A stretch of 64,000 nucleotides of DNA from Trichosphaerium sp. ATCC 40318 (Eukaryota > Discosea > Flabellinia > Trichosidae). Position numbers and translations under genes: made by a program. The notes beneath the pieces were generated by a model. It saw only the letters and a program-made list of their open reading frames with translations. It was not told the origin of the DNA and did no database searches. How positions within the stretch are numbered: the stretch's first letter is position 1; each line of letters opens with the position of its first letter. This document shows, piece by piece, positions 35,240 to 45,154 of the stretch. The stretch covers positions 248,001 to 312,000 of the forward strand of contig JALMLS010000075.1 in NCBI GenBank assembly GCA_038496445.1. The letters are read 5' to 3'.

Positions 35240-35271
35240 TCTCTCAGAGATAAAAACAATTCTCTCAGAGA
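35240..35271. promoter_or_regulatory. Paired palindromic elements before Hsp70-2
   Basis: Two perfect copies of TCTCTCAGAGA at 35240-35250 and 35261-35271, 21 bases centre to centre (two helical turns). The second ends 36 bases before the start codon. Confidence 0.75.
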
Positions 35272-35307
35272 CTTTTCACTGTATTTTCAAAAACCAAGTT
35301 TGACTCA

Positions 35308-37185
35308 ATGGCAGCAACACCTCTTAAACGATCTGGTGTACGCTTTGTCGTAGGCCTAGACTTTGGAAACAGTAGTACTGGATGCGGCTTTATAGACTTG
35401 AGCGACAAACGTGAAGAGTTTCATGTATTAAACCTTTCTGGAACTCATGCAAGCTACGACAAGGATGTAAGTGCGATACTTCTCAAGAAGAATGAAACTG
35501 GATGGAAACTAGCAGCTTGTGGTATGGACGCGAAACTAGACTACATGAGTAACGAAGGAACCTCTACAACCCTTTTTTACACCGAGAGTATGAAAGCTCA
35601 TTTGGGGAAAGAAGTCTTCAACCACACTGCGACGACAGATACAATAGACGTTGAGTTTGTAATTTCTACGTACCTTGCTTGGATTAGAGAGACTGTTATG
35701 AAAGAGCTCGGAAAAGAAATGACGGGTGTCGATGCTCACGAACACGTTCGTTGGGTGTTCACTGTGCCAAACAATTACTCAGAAGAACAAATCGAAGCGT
35801 ATAAGAAGTGCATTATTAAGGTAAACCATTTTTTCTCTTTGGTTTGTTTGATTATGTATTGATTCATTGTTGTAGGCTGACTTCGTCGCGAAAGAGGGCG
35901 TTTCTGAAGAATTCTTGATGCTTGTTTCTGAAGCAGAGGCAGCTTCCGTTTATTGTCTGAAAGAGAAGGAGATTACACCAGAAGATGTCTTCTGTTTGTT
36001 GGTAATTGCTTCACTGCTTTAATGATTCTGACGTTATATTTTAGGACGCTGGTGGTGGCACGTGTGACATTACCACGTACAAAGTATCAAAAGGCTCAAA
36101 GCTAGAAGAACAAGCAGCAAAATCCGGTGAGAATATTGGATCAAAACTTCTTGATGAACGTTTCGTGTCACTTCTCAAGACGCGGTTTTCTGAAGAGACT
36201 ATTACGGATATTGCAAAAGAACACGGCGCTGCGTATTTAAAGTTCCTCTTTGCATGGATCACTGCAAAGGAGTCGCAGATAAACGGATACAAAGCAAGAA
36301 ACGTACCTCTTGGAGCACTAGTAGGGCCTCTTATTGAGAAAGGTGTATCAGATGAAGACGTGAATAGAGTGGCTTGTGTAAGAGTAAGTAACATCTTATA
36401 GTATCTACAAGTATTAATCGTACCAAGGTAACGGCAGAGAACATTCATACTATCTACGACAAAACATGTGATTCTGTTTGTACTTTTCTTCAAACTCATA
36501 TCGAGGAAGCTAGTAGCGATGGTATCTCTATTAAGGTACGATCTCATTGATACACATTAAACCGATAATATCGCTTACTATTTTAAAGCAAGTTTTCGTT
36601 GTCGGAGGCTTTGGAAGGAGCAAAATCCTTGCCGATAAGATAACCAAAAAGTTAGCTGTAATTGGGATATGCAAAGACCATATCAAGTTTCAAAAGTACT
36701 CTGGTCGTAGTGCGATGGCCGGAGCTGCGTTCATTGGTAAAGATCCTTCACTTGTACGTCTTAGAAAGATGGATAGAACGTACGGTATAGAAGCCTGTCA
36801 GGTGTATATGCCAGAGTTCCATGACGATTCTTTACCAAAAGTCATAAAAAACGGTGATTTCTACATTGAAAAGTTGTTTGAGTGTTTTGTTCAATACAAA
36901 CAACAGATTGAATTAAACCATACGGTGTCGAAGACATTTGACGTTCCTTCAGGCGCTTCTAGTCTCATTATTAAGCTCCTCAAGTCGTACAAAAAGAGCC
37001 CTATGTTGACGACAGACAGCAGTGTTGTTGAATGTGGACGTATTTTAGTACCTCTTTCAAGACCAACGCCAAAGACAATCACCATCGATTTCTGTCTTGG
37101 TAAAGTAGATATCTCAGTCAAAGCTTTTTTGAAAGACAGCGAACCTCAAGAAAGTAAAATTGGTTTCAACCCAAAATTCTGGTAG
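35308..37185 (+). CDS. HSPA12-like Hsp70 ATPase (Hsp70-2), divergent
   Basis: Start MAATPLKRSGVRFVVGLDFG, with NSSTGCGF as the phosphate-1 loop. LLDAGGGTCDITTYK is phosphate-2 and VFVVGGFGRSKILADKI is the adenosine motif. Family features VRWVFTVPNNYSEEQIEAYK and SEAEAASVYCLKE are present. The C-terminal region (SVVECGRILVPLSRPTPK, ending FNPKFW) is again not a canonical Hsp70 substrate domain. About four introns, roughly 560 residues. It is much more diverged from the other two Hsp70s here than they are from each other, so it is an older paralogue. No vWA or acidic tail follows. Its promoter holds two copies of the shared palindrome. Confidence 0.85.
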
Positions 37186-37449
37186 TTCAACAATAAAAAA
37201 AAAAGATTCTTCTTTAAGTTGTTCTTTACTATCCATTGCATCTCTTTTTTTTTTTACTAAATGCTCCATATGTTCTACGCCTAGAAACATTTACGAACTC
37301 AAAAACAGTTCAAACCGCTGACAGTTTCCAAGCGGAGCAAAACAATGAGTTGGAAAGTAGTTTTGCACGTGCTTCCAAAACGTTATTGAAAATTTTATTT
37401 ATTGATCCGGCGCATTGCAATACTCTGCAAGTTCTCATTGGCGCTTTTT
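37186..37449. other. Short intergenic gap between convergent genes
   Basis: T-rich and A-rich tracts after the Hsp70-2 stop. No gene seen. Confidence 0.4.
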
Positions 37450-37885
37450 TCACCTTAGTCTAGCATCTGGGGACAGAATAAAATGCCAGTCTGAGCCAAA
37501 GACACCGAGCTACAAATGTGACGTTAACTCCTTTTCGTAAAAAACCCGACACCCAACTTACCTTGTCTGGTAGCGCTACCGGAGGATCAAGAACAGTTCC
37601 GTCGTCTTTAACGCCTGCAATTTTGACAATTTTTGCTTTATCAGATAGCACAGACCATACAGCATCTGCTGTCGGTGGTTTAGCTCCTTCAATCTTGATA
37701 TCGTTTGTGATATAGTTGTGTGGGCGATAATCAGCGTCAATAAGCTCTACTACAACCGATTTTACCTTCCCAGCGTCTCCATAGATATGTAGGGTTGCTC
37801 TTGGACTCTAAAGTACAAAATTACAACTAACGTGGATAAGATGTTGTAAACGCACTTCAAACTCGTGTTGGATCTTATCGGACAT
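37450..37885 (-). CDS. Small unrecognised protein of about 109 residues
   Basis: Three exons read MSDKIQHEFE, then SPRATLHIYGDAGKVKSVVV with ELIDADYRPHNYITNDIK and VWSVLSDKAKIVKIAGVKDD, and after a clean GTAAGT intron LGVFGSDWHFILSPDARLR. The main exon is beta-strand-like and acidic. No signal peptide or membrane segment. No family is recognised. The first exon junction (48-nt intron, GTGCGT...TTTAG) keeps the frame. It lies just downstream of the Rac-like gene on the same strand. Confidence 0.5.
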
Positions 37886-38078
37886 CACGTGACTATTCTG
37901 AAAAATGGCGAAATTGCCAAAACAGACTTAATCAGTACGACTTACGGCAATCAAACCTTGCACTTAAATAGCTTCCTTTGGTAAATCGAACTTTTTGTTT
38001 GGTATTTACAACGTTACAGCCATGTCTGTAGGCATCGGACATTGTTTTCTATTTACAAGATTTTTTGTTGTGTACAGA

Positions 38079-39254
38079 TTAATTTACATAGCGGCACATC
38101 CTCGGAATTTTTTTCTTGGTTTTTTGTGCATATCAAGTACACTATCTACTGCCTCTCCAAAAACTACGCAAACAAAACATCAAATCACGTCGTTACAATT
38201 TTTTAATGGAAGTACCTTCTTTTACGCCCCATCCATTCTGAGCGCTAGTTTCAACGTAACTGTGTGCCTGGGTAATGTTGATTAGAATTTCGAAAATTAT
38301 CCAAAAACAAAAATAGTTTACTCGTATTTCCTTGGCTAAAAGAATGCCTTTTATCTGTGATATACAGTCTATAGAATCTTTCACTCGTGTATCAAGCTTT
38401 GTACCAACTAATATAATGGGTGTATCAGGACAGTAACGTCGTAACTCCAAATGCCACTAACAAACGAGTGAATTTCTCTTCGAAACACAGAAAATAAAAT
38501 CCAGTTTAATTTCTTTGAAAGGACAAATGCTCTATTAATACTATACCAGTGCGTATATTGTACCTTTTGTTCTATATTTTCATATGATTTCCAGTCATCT
38601 ATAGCAAAACAAAGCAAAAACACGTGCTACAGAGTTCCATCAATAAGAATTCAAATAAAAATACAAAAAAAAACCCATACTGCTCCAACATAGTCTAAGG
38701 GCCTCAATCTATCGTATTGCTCAAGACCTACAAAACGCTTATCATTACTTAACGCCTACAATACCAAATACTGTATTCCATGGTAGTTACAGCGATTTAA
38801 CGCACCTGCAGTATCCCATAGACCTTGATACAGGTTTAACAATGAAGTAAAAATAAAATAAAAAGAGTACCTAATTCCACGTGTATCGCATCAGAGCACG
38901 TGAGATTTACACTATTCACGCATTAATGCAAACAAAAAAAACAAAAGGAAAATAGAAAATACAAATTATTACATACACAAATGCGTCAAGGAGTGTAGGG
39001 ACATATGTATCCGAGAAGTGATCTGAAAACACGTTTAGAAAAAAAAATATCAAAAAAAAAAACTTAAACTCAATTAAAGCACGTGTTGTCGCCTGGTAAT
39101 AACGTACTTTTTGTGTATCTTATTAATAAAGACGTCTTACCTAAACGTTGAATTAAGTATGTATCATGGGTCCACTATTGTTTAATGTACCAACTTGACC
39201 GTCACCCACTATCACAAGCTTAATACATCTGCTGTTGGTACTTTGTTTTGACAT
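38079..39254 (-). CDS. Rac/Rho-like small GTPase with Leu at the Gln61 position
   Basis: About eight short exons. Motifs in order: [12 protein letters not shown] joined to [11 protein letters not shown] (P-loop GDGxVGKT), [15 protein letters not shown] (switch I, Thr35 present), ELGLWDTAG joined to [15 protein letters not shown] (switch II), [38 protein letters not shown] with LD (TKxD base specificity), [14 protein letters not shown] (SAQ/SAK motif), then [18 protein letters not shown]. The WH..E.....P..PIILVGTK pattern is specific to the Rho/Rac group, which steers actin through GTP-dependent effectors. The residue equal to Rac Gln61 is Leu, and the C-terminus (RMCRYVN) is not a standard CaaX box. 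Both are read directly, although an extra last exon could change the tail. Confidence 0.85.
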
Positions 39255-39360
39255 TTAACAAACTTTATTTTCCTACGCACAAAAGTCAACATTAGTATCT
39301 TGTAAATTACTGTTGCAAGAAAATACTAGCCGGAGAAATTAGGTCACTACTGAAAAACTA

Positions 39361-39520
39361 CTAGAACCATCGAAACGAGCTCGTAACGGATTGTGACGCT
39401 TTGGCGAGACTAGATTGTTTCGGTCTTGGGCGAAAGTACTTGATTTTCGGATTCAGTTTACTTTCCATTGTATCTAGCAAGACTGACTTGGAAGAAATAG
39501 TGTACACAGTCAACGTCACA
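39361..39520 (-). pseudogene. Orphan decayed last exon of the coiled-coil family
   Basis: Minus-strand sequence reads TVYTISSKSVLLDTMESKLN, then PKIKYFRPRPKQSS, and stops at 39361. It matches the last-exon start of genes D and E (ISSQAVSLLHTMESKLN, PKIKYFRPRPKEQ) and then diverges just where NPASHQSRQNAIVP should follow. No upstream exons are present. It sits at the 3' side of the TMEM184-like gene, away from any intact family member. It is most likely a partial duplication or the relic of a lost gene. Confidence 0.7.
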
Positions 39521-39587
39521 TTTTAGAACAGATTTTTATTAATTTGACAAGGAAGGCAACTGATTTGTATTCGTTGTTTTCAACCAA

Positions 39588-40947
39588 CTAATATGTCCTT
39601 GAGTCTTCTTCGTCTCCAACTTGATCTTTGATTGATTGATTTACTACCGTTGAAATTGATAGCTGCGATTTGTCAATCTCTTTACCATAATCTTGTACTG
39701 AGAATGCGAATATACAAAGAATAGATACACCAACAAGTTCAAAAGAAAGCAGTAAATTATTCATTAGTTCAGCACGTAACTCTGCTACAAATAGCACTGT
39801 ATCTGTTATAACTTTCTGTCCTACAAGGATATTTAATACCATCTCTTGGAATGCACCGAATATTATAATCAGTTTTATAGCCAAGAACTTTAATGTCATG
39901 CGGTGATTCTTAAGAACTTTATGTGTTGCTCTGAATAGAATAAATAATCCATACATTGCAAAGTTAAGTGATACAATATTGATTATAGTTAGGTATGCTA
40001 TTGGTGTATCGAACCCTGTATCTGATACCGAAGCGTCTGTATTTTGGTCTACAATCAGGGTTGCTAACGAGATTGTTGGTCTTATCACGACATATTGTAT
40101 GACAAGCCAGTAACCTATTGAGTAACTTCAGAATTAGCATGAAAACAAATGTATCAAAGCTTCTCTTTTGCACGTACAAATCTTTAAAGATCTCGCTGTG
40201 AAAGGTCTCTTTCCAAGACAAAAGTAAACACAGCAGCATGGAGCGGTGGCATAATATCTGCAGAAGGAGTAAGTAAACAGTCATATGCAAAAAACCCCAA
40301 AGAATAACTACCTGCGCAACTTTACTCTTTGTAAGATATTCAAACACCCTTCCGGCCCACCGAAGGTGTACACTACAAAACAATTTAATAAAGAGCGAAT
40401 ATCTTGTATCAAAATATTCTACCTATAAGCTGAAAGAACCACACAAGTAAAATTGCTTCATATGCAATTCTCACAAGACTTAGCGTCAGTATTGAATTGT
40501 ACACAAAGACCGATAAGAAAGCCAACAAACTGTACACCTAACATAATGGCGTAAACAATATGAATAGACTTGCAAACAACTCAAAGTACACGTGCTAGAT
40601 ATGACGGCACGTTTTTTCATCACGTGATTAAAAAAAAGTTGGGTATTTTTACTAGTGTTCGCGTACTGGTATGAAAGACACGATTTTTAGGTTCAGAGTG
40701 CGGACAGTAGATGATTTACCGACTCTGAAATGTCTTAAAGTTATGTACGCCCATACAGAGAGGCTAATCACAGTGCATATTGATGAAAATAGCGCAACGA
40801 ACACAATCTAAGCGAAATAAGAAATACCAAAAAAAAGGTGTCCCCACGTTAGCGACTAAAACAGCTTTTAACACTTACTTTACCCTTATCGCGTCCTAAT
40901 AAATCTGAAAAGGATGGGTATTTATGTTGAGTGCTGTTTGGTTCCAT
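39588..40947 (-). CDS. TMEM184/organic solute transporter alpha-like (DUF300) membrane protein
   Basis: Start ATG 40947 (MEPNSTQHKYPSFSDLLGRD, cytosolic or lumenal N-terminus), then helices IVFVALFSSICTVISLSVWA, FLSVFVYNSILTLSLVRIAY and EAILLVWFFQLI. The family signatures follow: YTFGGPEGCLNILQ, a cysteine-rich patch ATAPCCCVYFC, YWLVIQYVVIRPTISLATL, AYLTIINIVSLNFAMYGLFI, and KFLAIKLIIIFGAFQEMVL. The protein ends in a charged tail (GDEEDSRTY). This order (YTFGGxEG, CC patch, QYVVxRP, KFLAIKxIIF) defines the TMEM184/OSTalpha family of seven-helix proteins proposed to transport or sense organic solutes. Introns are short; one or two middle exon edges are inferred. Confidence 0.78.
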
Positions 40948-41676
40948 GTTAATGCCTATCATAATACTGCAGTCAAAACGCGAAGCAATGTGGCAACAGT
41001 AAACTGGAAAACAAATAACGAAAAAAAAACCATGTGCACTCGAGAAATAATTGTAACGAAAACTTGAATGGTCTAAAAACTGCTGTAAAATCGAAAGACG
41101 AAGCAAACCGGAAGAAATATCTAACCGACGAAATTCTTGTAAGTTTCGGAATACTCTTTTTTGTATTATTTCCAAAGTGTTGTTTTATACTGTACGAGGC
41201 AGCTTGAGTTGAAAAAATACGAATAGTAAAAATATAGGATGAGTGTAGGCGAATTAATCTCTGGTTAGTGGAAGCTTCTATTTAAGAATTAAATAAGAAG
41301 AGAGCCAACATCTATTAGCGAAGTACTTGATACTTGTCTTCCCATTGGGTTTTTGATGAGGCTTTTTGTATTGGTACATGAGAGAAATCAAGTGAAATAC
41401 AACCGAAATGTTGGGAGTAAATTGTGAGAAATATGTTTCCACACGTGTGCTCATGAACTCCTAATGAACTCATATATTTTTCTCTACCTCCTATTTAACG
41501 TAATTTCATACAACGTCAAGTCGTTAATACGACAAATATATAAGAAGAACATGAAGAATCATTTGTAGGATATCAATTGTGAAAATTGTTAAAAAGTGGA
41601 CATTTTACAAATCTCAAACGCGTATTTTATGTGTACTTAACCAAACTGAATTTCATAGTAGGACAGACGTATTTTA
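40948..41676. other. Intergenic between divergent membrane-protein genes
   Basis: No supported gene. Contains the promoters of the TMEM184-like (minus) and LRR (plus) genes. Confidence 0.4.
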
Positions 41677-44600
41677 ATGGAAATTAAAGTAGTAACGTTG
41701 GGATGTATTATTCTATTATTTACAACGTGTTATTCTACTTCTCTTGCTGGAAGCGACTTTCAACAATTACTGATGGAGATGAACTCTGAAGGGTATACTA
41801 GCGTACGAAAGCAAATTAGTCCAAAAAACGTGATTTTCGTCTTTTAGCCCTGTAATTATAGTATGGTAACGTGTGATCCCAGTGATAACATTAAATGCTT
41901 GTACGACACAGCAACGTTATTTATAAACTAAACTGAGTGTAAGGCACATTGGCGCGTCAACACAGTTTCATTTGTCCTCAAATGCTTTCGACAGTATAAA
42001 CGACACATTAGAAGAGCTGTACGCTATATACTGATTTATATATGTTGTCAAAGCCTAATATTACTATCAAGCTTCATAAACAGTAATTTAATCACGTGGT
42101 CGTTAGAACTAAGCAGCTTACGGAATCTAAGAAGCTTGTATGATTTATTTACCTCACAAATTTCGCTCACTTTTCACTTTCATAGAGATCTAGCGGGACG
42201 TAAGATATCAGCATCTATTACAGAAAGCGTGTGTGACTTGGTGTTGCTCAGAAAATTGTACGTGTATATCAACATGTCGGCTACTAACATCGCAAAGAAA
42301 ATTAAAAACAGATCTTTCCGGCGAAATTCCAGATTGTATTGGAAATATGACGTTCTTGGAAGAATTGTAACTCAAACGTCTTTACTACCATGTCTCACTG
42401 TAATTTACTAGGCTTCTCATACATGAATCTAAGTCAAATTTATCAGGGTCTATCCCTGACTCGATACGTCAACTAAAAAACCTATCAATATTGTAAGCAT
42501 ATTTTTCATGGTTAGACAGTTGTGGCCTTACCTTTGCAACTCATATGGTTAATTACATAGAGTGATTTCAAAGCACAGTAAAATAACTGGCACAATACCT
42601 CAGAACTTATTTGAAGATCTTGGAAACCTAACAACCCTGTAAGTTGGCAAAAGAGACTGGATTATTCTTACGTATTATTTAGAGATCTATCTAGTACATC
42701 TATTATCGGCACAATTCCACAAGTGCAGCCCAATTCTAGCTTGAAACACTTGTACGCCTTTTGATACATCCGTTGATTATTAATAAAAGGAAGGGATCTT
42801 GCTTCTACTGATATACAGGGACCTATACCAGAAGGAATATACATGAACGGTTTGGTGACTTTGTACGCTGTTGGAACTGTTAATACTTGTCACCCTTGTC
42901 TCTAACACGCTTCATACTCAGGAAACTTAGATTGGCTCCCTACCTTATAGCAAGTTTGAATATATCTCGAATAAAAGCTCCTGCGTTTGTGAAGCTAGAG
43001 AGATTGTACAACACCTTTGCTTTCAAGTTTTTACTGAAACAATCTTACACTAATAGGGAACTGCAAAGGAAAAACGTGGGCAGTATACCTAAACATTTTG
43101 CTAATTTGATCAACCTCAGAGTATTGTACAAACTGATAGGATTCTATTTTTATCCAGCTAATTTGTTTGTTAGGGAGCTAGTAGATTGTTCTATGGAAGG
43201 GACACTACCTGACTTCTTTGGTTCATTCAAAAAGTTAACTAATTTGTACGTTAGTGTAACTCTTGAATGAGACACGCGAACTAATTAAAATAACAAATAA
43301 GAGAACTCCAGTACAATAAATTGAATGGCAGTCTCTCTCCTTGGATATACAATATCAACCATCTGTACGTGCTGTTTCTCAATTGTTCACAACATAACAC
43401 GTGTTTTTAAGGAATTTGCGAAATAACGCCTTCACAGGAGTTCTTCCTATTGGTAATAACACTAGTGGTAGTGTCCGTTCCTTTATGTAAGGTCAATTAA
43501 CAGAATATCATCTAATAGGGTTTTTAGTACTCTACGAAACAACTACCTTAGCGGTAATATACCGCCTGCCCTGGGTATATTCAACTTTGTGTAAGTACAA
43601 AATACGTCTATTTGATGATAACAACCTAAACAGGGTACTCATAAACAATAAGTTTTCTGGAGGAGTTGAAAATCTAGCAGGAACACATACTGAATACATG
43701 TACATGTTTTTTTTGAGAAGGAAAAAAACGAAATAATGGCTATTTTTAGGAGATTATCTAACAACAGGTTCTCTGGACCGTTACCGAATCTGACAACTGA
43801 ATTTGGCAAGTATGAAACGATGTATGTTACTTGTATTTTTACCTATGCATATTGAGGTTCCGTACTAATTAATCCGTTTAGCGAATTGAATGAGAATGAT
43901 TTTTCTGGATGTATTTCAGCTTCGATATTACAACTCAATGTTGTAAACTTGAATTTGAGCAGTAATTCGTTATCTGGAGAGCTGCCAGCAATTACCAATA
44001 TTTCTCATATAAAGACTCTGTACGTGTATCACTTTGAAGCGACATCAAGCTTATTGCTTTAAAGAGATTTATCAAACAATGAATTGTATGGTCCATTGCC
44101 TGGATACCTCAAAACCATCGATATGTGAGTCTGAGTATAGGTTTCTTGCTTTTGTTTATGTATATTTAGGGATGTCAGTAATAATAGATTTTGGTGTCCA
44201 ACAGACGAGTTCTCCATAAATACAAGTGATTGGTACTTTTTGAGTTTTCTTCTTTGTATCCAAAGTAGTGGCTGTTGCTAAATAAGGGTAGTTTAAAGTT
44301 CGCATACAATTACTTCTGTGAGGATTCAAGGTTTTGCCCAACAATGGAGCCATTGGATTGCTCTGGTATGTGCTCAGAGTTCCCTATTAAAATACCAGTA
44401 GATGTGACAGTCGTTGATGAGTTGATAGTTTCCGAAAATATTGCACTTGAAGGTACCTGCATTGTTGTGTAAAAAGGTACTAAGCTTAGTCTTAGGTGAA
44501 TTCAGTTTACCATCTGGAACTTCTCTTACATCTACAAATGGGGTCAATATGACAGTTCGCGGATGTGTTAATATAAACGGAGAGATATCCGTCATCAATG

Positions 44601-44971
44601 AAGCTAACAAGTCTAAATCTGATGTTTTTGAAATTCGATCTTTGACTTGCAATATAACTATTGGTGATACAGCGACAATCAACTCAGAGTGTACCACTCT
44701 AAATGGTACGTGGTATTACATCTTGCTATCTATTTACAACATTAAAGCTGATTCAACTTTAATGCGAATGTTCTCATCACGTTCCACGTGCTCTGAAACG
44801 ACAGAAGATAATGGATCAGGATTATCAACAGTAGCAATCATTGTTATTTCTATTGCTATTGTATCTTTACTCGTTGTAGTCGCATTTATCGCCCTTGTTA
44901 TGCTCGTACCGTCTATAAAAGAAGCTGTCATGCCATACAATATGTACACACATGAGCAAACAATTCAATAA
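41677..44971 (+). CDS. Leucine-rich-repeat single-pass membrane protein
   Basis: Signal peptide MEIKVVTLGCIILLFTTCYS, then plant-type LRRs spread over many small exons: SNNRFSGPLPNLTTEFGKY, ELNENDFSGCISASILQLNV, NLSSNSLSGELPAITN, DLSNNELYGPLPGYLK. A beta-rich domain with cysteines follows (IPVDVTVVDELIVSENIALE; VNMTVRGCVNINGEISV), and then a transmembrane helix, STVAIIVISIAIVSLLVVVA. The cytosolic tail of about 30 residues ends NMYTHEQTIQ, with no kinase or other domain. The LxxNxLSGxIP consensus is the receptor-like-protein type, used in extracellular ligand or adhesion recognition. One repeat per short exon is seen. Boundaries in 42.1-43.3 kb are poorly resolved and could hide lesions. Signalling would need a partner. 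Confidence 0.65.
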
Positions 44972-45154
44972 ACAGCTTAAAACAATGTTACGTAATGTAG
45001 CAAGCCTTTGAGTGCGTTCCATTCACTCTCTATTTTGTTCTCAGGTACAATAAATACTAGTACGAAATTATCATAGTAGACGCAAAGAGATAAATATTGG
45101 TACATTTTGAACAAATTGAGGTAAATGCGTGTACTGGTAAAAAAACAGGGCAAG

